Source: Dactylorhiza incarnata
Taxonomy: Eukaryota; Streptophyta; Magnoliopsida; Asparagales; Orchidaceae
DNA: 64,000 bases
Direction: 5' to 3'
Assembly: GCA_033032865.1 (NCBI GenBank)
Contig: JAWHQI010000327.1
Location: forward strand, 2,070,501 to 2,134,500
Shown: piece by piece, positions 11,316 through 21,296 of the stretch
Layout: each line of letters begins with the position of its first letter
How positions within the stretch are numbered: the first letter of the stretch is position 1
Notes under the pieces: model-generated
Database searches by the model: none
Told to the model about the DNA's origin: nothing
Seen by the model: only the letters and a program-made list of their open reading frames with translations
Translations under genes and position numbers: made by a program

Positions 11316-12757
11316 TGAAAGTGGAGGTTAGATCTTAAGTTAACTCTAGAAGGGGGGGGGGGAGGGTGAATAGAGTTTAAAACTTTTTCCCTTAGTTTTT
11401 ATAGCGGAATTAAAATAGTGTTAAATATATGTGTAAACAGTGTGAGATATAAAACAAAATAAATAAAAACAGAATAAGTAAAATCACACAGCACATCACA
11501 AAGAAATAAGAAATCACAGAAGACACAAGGAAATTTTATAGTAGTTCCCCAAAAACCTGGGTACGACTACTCTTCTACCACACTTGGTAGGATCCACTAG
11601 GATTTTTGATCAGGTGCCCTCACACCAATGAGCTTTTGTTCAGGTGCCCAAAAACCAACTAGATTTTTTGATCAGGTGTCTTGCCACCAATGGGGTAAAC
11701 TTTTGAAGGGAGTTTGAACCATGTACATAATGGGATAGAGAGGGGTTATGAAGTTCTTCTCTGTCAATATGCTGAGAGAAGACTCTAGTGGATGTTGATG
11801 TAAAGCTCCCCCTGTCTGATAGAAGTATTTGACAGTTGGTGGAGAAGCTTTCTCTTGAAACAGAATTCTTCTTGTAGAAGATTAATCTGGAAGAATCAAT
11901 TCTTCAGATTGTTGTTGCTCTTTAGGAGATTTGAACTTTGCAGCAGAGATCTGAGAGAGAGGGAGATCTTGAAGATGTTGTTCTCAGAGAGATGGAGATG
12001 CTGCTTGAGAAAGAAGAAGACTGAGTATTTTTGACTGTGTATTCTTCTTCTTCTCCCTTGTTCTTGCTGTGTCTAATTTCTGTGTTCTGAAAGAATGAAT
12101 ATTTTGAATTATGTCGAGATGGTGAGAGAATAATCTTTGTCTTGATATATTCTATCTTTGGAATAGAATAATCAGGATTTAATTCTTTCTTGGAACAGCA
12201 ACAAAAACCAAACGACTTTGGCAGGTCCTTTAATTCCTTAGCCGTGAAATATTCCTTTGCATTAATTGTCAACGGCTATCTTTGTCTTGGAATAAGGAAA
12301 GAAATGAATATAATAACTGAATATAATATCCTTACTTATCTGTCTTGAATACGTCCAAAGATATTTGAATAGATCCGTTAAAGTCGTCGATCTGTGTTCA
12401 GAGAACTGACAAATAATTGATATTTAAGTATTAAATAATCTGGACTTTGTATTCGTCGATTTGAGCTTCAGTAAAGAATTTGTCGACCGCTGACTGAAAT
12501 TTGTCGAGCGCTGGCTGGAATTTGTCGAGCGCTGGCTGGAATCTGTCGAGCGCTGGCTGGAATCTGTCGAGCGCTGGATGGAATTTGTTGAGCGCCGATA
12601 GCCATTTGTCGAACGCTGGGAACTTAAATTTTTCCTTAAGTTCTAGCTAATCTAACAGCCTAAAGACTTGACCCTTAAACTATACAATGGGGTCAACTTG
12701 ATCCTTAGTCAACATATAGTGATCCTAGCCCAAATCAGTAATAGGGTTGTTCCAACA
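11316..12757 (-). repeat. 5' LTR of element A
   Basis: Direct copy of 1245-2680, from TGTTGGAACA at 12757 (element's strand) to ...TTTCA at 11316. It differs by scattered substitutions, a longer G run at about 11350-11362 and a changed first unit in the GTCGAGCG array. Host gag resumes immediately at 12758 with the target duplication CCGGA. Confidence 0.92.
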
Positions 12758-13330
12758 CCGGAGTTCACAAGAAGGTTGGCAAAGCTAAGTGAGCCGGAGG
12801 CCAGGAAGCAGGAGGTTTGGAGAAGAGAAGAGTCGAAGGCCACAGAGTCGGGGTGGAGACAACAAGGAGGAGGCAACTTCCACGGGGGTCAAGGGATACC
12901 TCATCAGTTAGGGTGGAGGCAGGGTTCGAGGCCGCTGCCTCCCCTACCTCAACAAGCTATGTCGATTGAGCGTGGAAGAGGAGGAAGAGGAGGAGCAGGA
13001 GCGAGGAGAAGGATTAGGGTCACAAAGGCCGAAAGAAGGGGGGTGGCGTTGCCCTATTGTGACTTTCACCAGGAGGAGGGTTACGCGACGACTACCTGCC
13101 CAGAGTTCTTGGAGATGAGGGCGGAAAGAGTTCCGGCGCAGCAGCAACGGCCGGTGAGGATCGAGGAAGTTCTACCAAGAGAGGGAGAGGAGGAAAGGTG
13201 TGAAGATCGGGCCGACGTGGGGAGTCGAGGAGGGATCAGAGTGATCCACGGGGGGGGGGGGGGGGGGGGGGGGTTCGATGCGACCCGAAAGGCGATCCTC
13301 CACACTATGTATCGTCGGAGCGTGGCTTAG
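12758..13330 (+). pseudogene. gag, C-terminal part (Tat-like gypsy element)
   Basis: It resumes with PEFTRRLAKLSEPEARKQEV after the copia insertion. It contains a glycine/arginine-rich basic region (SIERGRGGRGGAGARRRIRVTKAERR), likely nucleic-acid binding, and YCDFHQEEGYATTTCPEF at about 13055-13110. The latter matches the Tat-group gag knuckle-like motif (C-x2-H...C), with the inner histidine replaced by tyrosine. A run of 24 G at 13250-13273 lies in the frame and is a likely slippage site. The frame ends at 13330, before the protease region. Confidence 0.75.
13250..13273 (+). repeat. 24-base G homopolymer
   Basis: Twenty-four consecutive G in gag of the gypsy element. It may be a replication-slippage product or an assembly length error, and its length decides the downstream gag frame. 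Confidence 0.9.
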
Positions 13331-13381
13331 ACTTCTCAATCCCCACCCCCAAAGGAAAAGATTACCTTCTCTTAGAAGGAT

Positions 13382-13954
13382 ATGTCGGGTCATGAGGACC
13401 CGTTCTGCGATGCGCTGGTTATCCAGACCACCATCGAGAACTTCACCGTCGCGCGGATCCTCGTGTATAACGGGAGTTCGGTCAACGTATTCTTAAAGAA
13501 GCTGTTCGACGAGATGAAGGTGGAGGCAAGAAGGGTGCTAGTTTCGGACGGACCCTTGTTTGGGTTCTTAGGAGAGAGGAAGGAGGTGGAGGGAGGAGTA
13601 GGACTCCACGTGACCTTGGGGGGACAGTCCCGCAATTGTCGGTTCATCATCGTGGACGCCCCGAGCAACTGCAATGCCATCTTCGGGCGGCCCCTCATCA
13701 GTGTGTTTCGGTGTGTCCCCTCCTCTTTCCACCAGTGCCTCAAGTTCAGTGTGGGTGGAGTCCAGGTCCGTGTGAGGGGAGACCCCAAGGTAGCAAGACA
13801 ATGCTACGTTACAACGGGATCAATTCTATCACTTGGCAAGCCGGGGCGGAGGAGATGGACCTGGAGATGGAAGGGAAGGGGATGGAGGAAGGGAAGGGGA
13901 TGGAGGAAGGGGTCGTCGAGGGACTCATGGAGGAGGAGAAGAAAAGAGGAGTAG
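13382..13954 (+). pseudogene. Aspartic protease region (Tat-like gypsy element)
   Basis: The open frame runs from DMSGHEDPFCDALVIQ through the protease fold. The active-site loop reads RILVYNGSSVNVF where the Tat family has VDxGSS; the catalytic Asp position is Tyr, so the enzyme would be inactive. The second half has FIIVDAPSNCNAIFGRPLI, matching the family's hydrophobic-hydrophobic-GR pattern. The frame continues into a low-complexity Lys/Arg/Gly tail with a purine-rich duplication near 13870-13910 and ends at 13954. A different frame carries the acidic linker towards RT. Confidence 0.7.
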
Positions 13955-14097
13955 AAGAAGGGGATGCCCATGAGGAAGGGGCGGGAGAGTTGCTGGAGGT
14001 TCAAGAGGAGATGGAGGAAGAAGTGGTCGAAGCAATTGTCTGCGGGGAAGGGAAGGAAGGAAGTTGGGGGGAGTAATCCAGGCTGGAGGCCATAGAC

Positions 14098-15952
14098 GTG
14101 ATCGTGGAGCTGGAGGTCGTCTCCCGCGGGGGAGCGATCGAGAAAGTAAAGGTCAGTGAGGAGCTCAGCCCCGAGGATCAGAGGAAGATCCTAGCGTGCG
14201 CCCACGAGAACGTGGACGTCTTCACTTGGAGCTCTGCGGAAATGCCCGGGATCGACGTGGATGTGGCTTGTCACCGTCTCAACCTCGATCCCGGCACTCG
14301 CCCCATCTAGCAGAAGAAGAGGTCCATCGCGGACAAGCTGGCGGAACCCATCAAGGAGGAGGTGAACAAGCTCCTCCAAGCAGGGTTTGTATCTGAGATC
14401 CAGTATCCGAGCTGAGTCTCCAATGTGGTAATGGTAAAAAAGGATGATAGGCGATGGAGGATGTGTGTACACTTTTCCTTATTAAATAAATCACGTCCTA
14501 AAGATTGCTACACCTTGCCTCGAATCGACGCGCTGATTGACAAAGCCGTCGGTTTTTCTTTAATGAGCTTTTTAAATGCCTTTTCATGTTACCATCAGAT
14601 TCGCATACACTTTTCCTTTTTAGATGCCTTTTCAGGTAAAAAAGGGGGATGGTCAAGGACGTCTCGTTCATCACTGGGGATGGGTGTTATTGCTACAAGA
14701 TGATACCCTTTGGGTTGAAGAATGCGGGAGCAACATATCAACGAATGATGGACATGGTCTTTCGCTAACAGAAGGGGAGAAATCTGGAAGTATATGTGGA
14801 TGACCTCATGATTAAGAGTCGAGATCTCGAGTCCCACCTCCGGGACCTTGAAGAGACCTTCGGTACCTTTAGGAAAATCAAAATGAGGCTTAACCCTCAA
14901 AAGTGTATTTTCGGGGCTAGCAGGGGAAAGTTCTTGGGCCGTCTACTCACCCTCGCCGGGGTGGAGCCTAATCCCGACAAGGTGAAAGCGATCATCGAGC
15001 TAGAGTTGCCCGGGAACGCAAAGGAGGTCCAGCGCCTCACAGGGAAGCTGGCCGGGCTAAGCAGGTTTCTCTCTAGGGCAGGGGAGAAATGCTCGTCGTT
15101 CTTCAAGGTGCTCCGAGGGAACCGGAAATTCGAATGGATTCCTGAGTGCGAGGAGACATTCCAAGCCCTAAAGAAGCAACTAACTCAGGCCCCGCTGCTC
15201 CAGGGACCAATGCAGGGAGAGGACCTATCCTTATACCTCGACGTGGGAGCTGAGGCGGTGAGCTCCGTCCTGGCTCGGGAAGAAGGGAAGAGGCAACTCC
15301 CTATCTATTACGTCAGTAGGGTTCTGAGGAAGGCAAAGCTCAGGTATCCCATCTTGGAGAAGCTGGCCTTCTCTCTGGTAGTGTCGGCCCGGAAGCTCCG
15401 ACCTTACTTCCGGGCACATTCCATTAAGGTAGTGACCGACCAAACCCTTCGCAACATCATGGAAGGGGTGGAGCACTCAGGGAGGTTGGCCAAGTGGTCT
15501 GTGGAGCCGAGCGAGTTTGACATCTCGTTTGTTCCAAGACTTTCTATAAAGGCCCAAGCAGTGACAGATTTCTTGGCCGACTACATAACCGAGGTGGAGG
15601 AGTTGGAACCACCCCACTCAGTGGCGTGGAAGGTGTTGGTAGATGGGGCATCGGGGAAGCATTCCTTTGGGGGAGGGGTAATCCTAGTCAGCCCCCAGGG
15701 GACAAGTATCAAGCAGGCAATTAACATTCACTTCCCGCTCAACAACAACTAGGCCGAGTACGAGGCTGTAATCGCCGAGCTCCGTCTAGCCAGGGAGCTA
15801 GGGGTGCAGGATGTGGAGGTCTCGACAGACTCCATGGTGGTGGCATGCCAACTCCAAGGGGAGTTCAAGGCAAAGGAGCCAACTCTACAACGATATTTGG
15901 AGAAGGTCAAAGAACTCATCGGGCAGTTCTGCACCTTCTCAGTCTAGCATGT
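14098..15952 (+). pseudogene. Reverse transcriptase, RNase H and second RNase H-like domain (Tat-like)
   Basis: RT begins after the linker with SPEDQRKILACAHENVDVFTW (about 14170) and shows RWRMCVHFSLLNK, CYTLPRIDALID, a damaged YHQIRI region, KMIPFGLKNAGATYQRMM and the intact catalytic motif YVDDLMIKS at about 14790. The RT connection follows (LNPQKCIFG, LTGKLAGLSRFLSR). RNase H is seen as LSLYLDVGAEAVSSVL, PIYYVSRVL and KLRPYFRAHSI with VVTDQTL. The second RNase H-like domain starts near 15630 (WKVLVDGASGKHSFGGGVIL) and continues with AEYEAVIAELRLAREL. Stops are at 14308, 14413, 15750 and near 15944, with a frameshift around 14600-14690. Dual RNase H is diagnostic of the Tat group. Confidence 0.85.
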
Positions 15953-17298
15953 GCCGAGGGAAGAGAGCATCCCGGCTGACCTCCTAGCCAGGTTCGGCCC
16001 CAGAGCAGGGGTAATAGTGTCAGTGTTCTTCCGACCATCTACCGAAGAGGGAGAACTAATGGAGATAGATCGGCGAGCGTTGTGGATGAACCCCTTCATC
16101 GCCTTCCTGATATTGGGACAGTTCCCAGAGGGAGATGTGGACAAGAGGCGGTCCAGGTACAAGTCGGCATATTATTCTTTGAATGTAGGAGTTTTATACC
16201 GAAAGACCCTCTCAGGTCTCCTAGTCCGTTGTGTGTCAGAGGAGGCCCCAAGGGTCCTATCGGAGATCCACTCCAGAGAGTGTGACAGTCACTCTGAGAG
16301 CAGGACCCTGGAAGGAAGGGTAATGAGGCAGGGCTACTTCTACCCTACCCTTAGCAAAGATGCGGCGGAGTTCGCAAGGAAGTGCTCCAAGTGTCAGCTA
16401 TACGCCCCTCTTCAACTACTCCCAGCTCAGAGGCTTCAGACCATCACGGCCCTGTGGCCGTTCGCAATATGGGGGTTTGACTTGGTAGGTTCATTTCCTC
16501 AGGCCAGTGGTCAAAGGAAGTTCCTATTGGTGATGATTGACTACTTTTCCAACTGGATGGAGGTGAAGGAGCTGACCAAGGTAACCTCTCAGGTAGTAAA
16601 AAATTTCGTATGGGGGAAATAATCTGCCGACATGTCTCCCACTAGCCATCGTCACAGACAATGAGCCACAGTTTGCCAGCGATGAGTTCGTTAGCTTCTG
16701 CATCCAACTGGGCATATACATTCATTTCGCATCGGTACACCGCCCGAGGAGCAATGGGCAGGTAGAAGTGACAAACAAGATAATTATGAACTTGTTGAAA
16801 AAGAAGGTCGAAAACCTAAGGGGTAACTGGGTAGAGCAGCTACCCTCGGTCCTCTGGGCCTTGAGAACCACACCAAACACGGCCATGGGGGAGACCCCGT
16901 TCAAGCTCTCCCACGGGTTCGAGGCCGTTCTCCCAATCGAATTCGAGGTAAAATCCCCCAGGGTGGTCGCAGCAGGAGAAGTAGATGAGGAATGACGAGT
17001 GGAGAACGAAGAAGAGCAAAATTTATCCTTGGACCTGGTGGAAGAACACCGGGATCTGGCAACCATCCGACAGGAAGAGGTCAAGCGATGGATGTCTCGG
17101 TACTTCGACAAACACATCCGGGTGAAGCAGTTCGAGAAAGGGGACTTGGTCCTTAAAAAAGTTGATGCAGTCGGAAGAGGAGCCGTAGTGGGGAAGCTCA
17201 ATCCCAACTGGGAAGGTCCTTATATTGTAAAAGAAGCACTCAAGTCGGGAAGGTATCACCTCCGGGATGTGGAAGGGATACCCCTCAGCCAAACTTGA
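15953..17298 (+). pseudogene. Integrase (Tat-like gypsy element)
   Basis: The HHCC zinc domain is seen as IHSRECDSHSESRTL with KCSKCQLYA (about 16260-16410). The core begins with WGFDLVGSFPQ and FLLVMIDYFSNWMEVKEL (first catalytic Asp, about 16470-16570). A stop at 16619 and frame changes break the middle of the core. It resumes at 16768 with NLLKKKVENLRGNWVEQLPSVLWALRTTPNTAMGETPF, and the C-terminal domain ends FEKGDLVLKK...NWEGPYIVKEAL. No chromodomain follows, as expected for Tat elements. Confidence 0.85.
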
Positions 17299-17390
17299 AG
17301 CGGTGACGATTTAAAGCGTTTCTACCCTTGAATTTGTATGATTGATTTATTTTAAGCTAAAATTGTTATCTTTTCTGATAATCAGCCCAT

Positions 17391-18080
17391 GCAAGGTAAT
17401 GAGGTGTTGGAGTGCCCCAGATCGATTCCGCTGCCAGGCTCTCACTAGCCGGTGGGTTCAGGTTGATCTCTGGAGAGGTTGGCAAGGTAATGAGGTGCTA
17501 GAGTGCCCCAGATCGATTCCGATTTCGGGCTCTCACTAGTCGGTGGGTTCAGGTTGATCTCTGGAGAGGCTGGCAAGGTAATGATGTGCTGGAGTGCCCC
17601 AGATCGATTCCGCTGTCGGGCTCTCACTAACAAGTGGGTTCAGGTTGATCTCTGGAGAGGCTGACAAGATAATGAGGTGCTGGAGTGCCCCAGATCGATT
17701 CCGCTGCCAGGCTCTCACTAGCCGGTGGGTTCTTGTTGATCTCTGGAGAGGTTGACAAGGTAATGAGGTGCTGGAGTGCCCCAGATCGATTCCGCTGCTA
17801 GGCTTTCACTAGCCGGTGGGTTCAGGTTGATCTCTGGAGAGGCTGGCAAGGTAATTAGGTGCTGGAGTGCCCCAGATCGATTCCGCTGGCCGGTGGATTC
17901 AAGTTGATCTCTGGAGAGGCTGGCAAGGTAATGAGGTGCTGGAGTGCCCCAGATCGATTCCGCTGTCGGGCTCTCACTAGCCGGTGAGTTCAGGTTGATC
18001 TCTAGAGAGGCTGGCAAGGTGATAAAGTGCTGAAATGCCCCAGATCGATTCCACAGTCGGGCTCCCACTAACCGGCAGAA
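17391..18080 (+). repeat. 91-bp tandem repeat array, about 7.6 copies
   Basis: Units start with GCAAGGTAATGAGGTGCTGG at 17391, 17482, 17573, 17664, 17755, 17846, 17923 and 18014. The spacing is exactly 91 bases except 77 for the sixth unit, which lost 14 bases. Each unit contains CCCAGATCGATTCCGCTG and CTCTCACTAGCCGGTGGGTTC. It lies between pol and the antisense genes. The array stays open in long frames on the minus strand only because a period of 91 rotates the frame. Tat-group elements are known to generate satellite DNA from such 3' arrays. Confidence 0.93.
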
Positions 18081-18639
18081 CCATCAAGCCCTTCAAGCGG
18101 GCGAGGAAAGACGGTGCTCGCCTAGCGGGGCATCGACAGAACAAATCTTTGGTAGGGCCTCCCGCGGAGGAGGACCTCGCTTGCAAGCACCTAAGCAAGG
18201 ATGAACAGGCGACGAACTTAAACTAGCGAGCCGGCGTGGCTCGCGCGCATAAAAGAATCAAAGTAAACCGGTCGAGGCATGCGACGCACGAAAAAGTATG
18301 GCTGGGTCCTCACTCGTGATTCCTGACGGTGAGCGGGCCAGGACTGGCGCAAAAGTCCCAGAGGAAAAACTTGAAAGTGAAAATTGGGGCGAGCGCCATA
18401 AGAAAGGCGAGCGAGTGTAAGTGGTGTGCGAACCTAAGGCTACAAGGTAAGCGATATGCGAACACGTTGCATGGTAAAAGAAAGGCGAGTGCATTGCAAG
18501 GAAAATGACATGTGAGCACGTTATAACAAGACGAAAAAACAATGGAAAGTACTAAACAAAAGTTTCATTTCACAAATATTCTGTTTACAGGCATTGTGGC
18601 GTTCTCGCCAATCAAAAATAAACAAAATACATGGGAGGT
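18081..18639. other. Spacer with GCGAG-rich sequence, no gene recognised
   Basis: The stretch has repeated GCGAGCG/GCGAG and GTGTGCGAAC-type words (for example about 18340-18500) but no convincing coding region. It probably contains the 3' untranslated part and terminator of the antisense gene ending at 18640, and belongs to the gypsy element's long 3' region. Confidence 0.5.
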
Positions 18640-20674
18640 TCAGGGGTCGCCTGCGGACTGCTCGCTCTCGCTATCTACCGACTCAGCGATCGGCTCGAAC
18701 AGCTCCGGGGCCACTTCCTCGACTGTCAGCCGCGCCACCTCGGCGGAGAGAAGGCCGGACCTCTGAAGAGTGCGGAAGATGTGTTTCGCCGCCGTGACCG
18801 CAGTCTTTCGCATCACCTCCTCCTCAGTGCACGACTGTTTCTTCAAAGTCCTGTGGCTACGAGGAGGGGGGAGGGCCGCCCGGGCCAACTCCTGGTTGAG
18901 AGCCTTCAACCCAGCAAATTCCTTCTCCAGGTCGGAGGTGCAAGCGAGAAGCTGGCTGGCGGTCTCGACATCCTGCAAAAGAGTATTAACGAAGGGTAAG
19001 GAAAGCAAGATAGGTAAGCGAATAACCGACAAACTTACCATTCCGTCCCGAAGGCTGGCGATGAGGCCATCCGCGATGTCCCGCTTCTCCTTGAGGCTCG
19101 CGATCTCCTCAGCCACGGCCTTCAGCTCGCGCTGAAGATCTTCTGAGCCTGGTTTTTCTTTAAAGCTCGCGATTTCATCCTTTGCGTCTTTCAGGTCGTG
19201 CTTGAGCTTCTCCAAATTCTTCTCCGGCTGGAGGCATCGCCGACCCATCATGTGGGCGAGCTCCAGGCTGCGGAGCTGGGCTCGCACACTTTCATATGCG
19301 AGCACCCTGGACGGCAGGACGTCGAACTCGGCAGCGTCCTCCCGTCTGTAAAGCTCGAAGGAAAGGCCGAAGGCATGGCCCCCGACGTTATCCTGCTCCA
19401 CCCAGGAGGGGATGAGGGTTGATATGGAGACCTTGTTGGCCTCCGCATCCCAGTCCAGTAGAGGCTTGTTAGCCTTATCTTGGTGCCTCGCGCCGAGGCC
19501 AAAATTTCGTTGGCCCGACAGGCCGGGCGCGTCCGACGCATCGGCGGCCACTCTGGCGACCTCGCCGGTCTCCTTATCTGCGGGCGGGCCCGCCGGGGGA
19601 TCGGTTCCTGGCAGGTCCTTAGCGACCCCTTTCCCTTTGGCCAGGGGCGGGGTCTCCTTCTTCTTTGGCGGGGGTGGCGCAGAAAACGATCCGCGGCTCG
19701 CAGTTGCGGGCCGCTTCTTGGGAGGAGGCGCGGAGGTGCTGGGAAGCTCCCGACACGCAGCGACAGCGGAGGTGGCAATAAGGAGGCCGGGGGAGATAGT
19801 CCCGACCCTCGCATAGGGGGGGGGGGAGCGGAAGGTCTCGCTCCCCTGCAAGTAAACAACGAACCAAGGTTAGAAAAGAGAAAAGCAGAACGGGTTAAGG
19901 ACCTGCTCCGGGCGGCACGGGGAGTAGGGAGTCGATGTTGCGTTGGAGGTAGGCGACCTCGATGTTCTTTGTCGATAGGTATTTGAAGAGCTTGGCTTCG
20001 TGGCCGCCGAGCGGGTGGGGGTGGGGGGGGGGGTAGGTCCCATCCTTGTACACCCTGAAGGAGAACAACGAGCGGCGAGAAGGGGACGTTGCCGAAGGGC
20101 CCCTTCACGAGCAAGAATTTCTGAGCCCAATAGTGTCTCTTGTTGACGGTCTCGCAAACTTTGGCGTGTGGGCTCGCAAAGTAAGTGGTCCCGTCCTTGT
20201 ACGCCCTGAAGGAGAACAGCTTGCGGAATACCGACAAGATGAACTCGATCCGCTCCTCCCTCAGGTAGCAGGCGAATGCTACCATGACGGAGATCGAGTT
20301 GGGTGTCATCTGACTCGGGATCATGCCGTAATATTTGAATATCTGGCAGGTTCGCAGCGAGGGGTTAAGGATCATACGCGAACACAAAAAAAAAAAAGAA
20401 TAATGGCGCGAGCGAGTACCTGGCTGATCTCGGGCCATAGGGGAAGCCATAGGCCGACATCGAAGTGGGCCGCCGGGATAGCAAGCTCGTCCGGGTAGAG
20501 GGTGTTGATGACCTCCGTCCTTGCAGGGTGGCGAGCTGAGAACCCTGGAGAGATGTATTTCGCCACGACGTTGTGGTAGTCGCCCTCAGTAAGCGAGCAA
20601 TTGAAGAACGAGTGGTCGCAAAAGTTCTAGGCGCACTTGGCCCGGCCCTCGACATCACCACCATCGCCACCCAT
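18640..20674 (-). pseudogene. Antisense gene 1 of the Tat-like element, gypsy-type transposon protein domain, 4 exons
   Basis: Antisense to the retrotransposon. I read exons at 20674-20420, 20342-19903, 19845-19039 and 18972-18640, separated by short introns (77, 57 and 66 bases) with GT...AG ends; splicing joins PEISQ to IFKYYGMIPSQ in phase. Exons 1-2 encode HFDVGLWLPLWPE, IPSQMTPNSISVMVAF, LFSFRAYKDGTTYF and RHYWAQKFLLVKG. This is the pattern of the 'putative gypsy type transposon' domain (PF04195, recalled, not searched) found in antisense ORFs of plant gypsy elements. Exon 3 has a Pro/Lys-rich basic linker and then a coiled coil (KLKHDLKDAKDEIASFKEK, REL..EEIASLKEKR); exon 4 continues helical and ends acidic. 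The start is the ATG at 20674. One stop (20627-20629) and two slippage-prone C runs (about 20020-20035, 19815-19826) break the frame. Function unknown. Confidence 0.75.
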
Positions 20675-20788
20675 TAGTTCTTCCTCGGAAGAAATACGAA
20701 CGCGAGGGAAGGTATGCGAGTACGCGCGAACGAAAGGGGCAGAGGGTCGGGAGTGATAAATGCGGTGGTTGGATCTGAACTCTAGACC

Positions 20789-20796
20789 TATTTATA
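20789..20796 (-). promoter_or_regulatory. TATA box upstream of antisense gene 1
   Basis: TATAAATA on the minus strand, within CTATAAATAGG, lies about 115 bases upstream of the ATG at 20674. This is a typical plant core promoter with a predicted transcript start near 20760. The stretch 20675-21122 holds this promoter and the 3' end of antisense gene 2, with no other gene. Confidence 0.6.
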
Positions 20797-21122
20797 GAAA
20801 AGTAAAGGCGGCGAGGAGGAATCAAAGCGTCAGGGGGTGCGGCTAACAGGACCACGTCGCGACACGCCTCGGTACGTGGGCCACCCCTCCTCCCACCCGC
20901 TCGCATCAACACAGTAACACCGGCTCGCCGTAAGCCAAGCGAGCACAAAATAAGTAATGCGAATCCCGTATGGGTCGCGTGCCAGAGTAGTAAGAAAAAC
21001 AGCTGAGCAGGATACCATAAATATTATCAAAGCACAAATATATAAGGAAAGCCCGAGGGCGGGCGAGAGATGTCCAAATAACAATAAAGAGTTTGCAGAT
21101 TGTTTTTGAAGTTTACAAAAAA

Positions 21123-21291
21123 TTATTTCGCCAAAAGGGTGTGAGCGCGAGCAGGATCAGTACTTGATCCACCTCGGCCCCACACCACCGAGCTTGGCGG
21201 TACCCGTGGATAATGATATGCGCGGACTGCGCGGATCTCACGCTGGATCAAGTGAACTTGATCATCCACCCGCGAGAGGTGCACCCCCGGG
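21123..21291 (-). CDS. Antisense gene 2, 3' part of exon 4
   Basis: On the minus strand from 21291 the codons read PGVHLSRVDDQVHLIQREI and end HTLLAK with stop TAA at 21125-21123. It is the continuation of exon 4 at 29973-29784, interrupted by element B; 21292-21296 (TAGAT) is the second copy of the target duplication. Counting 29973-29784 followed by 21291-21123 keeps the frame exactly. On its own this piece would look like a meaningless short frame. Confidence 0.7.
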
Positions 21292-21296
21292 TAGAT

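Larger units (their letters stand above)
1245..12757 (-). mobile_element. Sirevirus-like Ty1/copia retrotransposon with accessory gene (element A)
   Basis: This is a complete 11.5-kb element on the minus strand. The LTRs are at 11316-12757 (5') and 1245-2680 (3'), beginning TGTTGGAACA and ending CA. The target duplication CCGGA lies at 1240-1244 and 12758-12762, and removing the element rejoins the host gag. The primer site TGGTATCATAGGA is at 11313-11301 and the polypurine tract at 2694-2681. The order is gag, protease, integrase, RT, RNase H (copia order), then a long accessory gene before the 3' LTR. Long gag, coiled-coil gag tail and a post-pol ORF are traits of Sireviruses (SIRE1, Opie relatives); the lineage call is inferred. 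The LTRs differ by scattered substitutions only, so insertion was fairly recent. Confidence 0.9.

Noticed and set aside
13081..13393. Proline-rich minus-strand frames
   Set aside because: Antisense of the poly-G run and Gly/Arg-rich gag; the plus strand carries recognisable gag.
17445..18198. Series of minus-strand frames with repeated NRSGALQHLITLPASPEINL peptides
   Set aside because: Pure translation of the 91-bp tandem array; since 91 is not a multiple of 3 the frame rotates at each unit, so no repeated protein is encoded.
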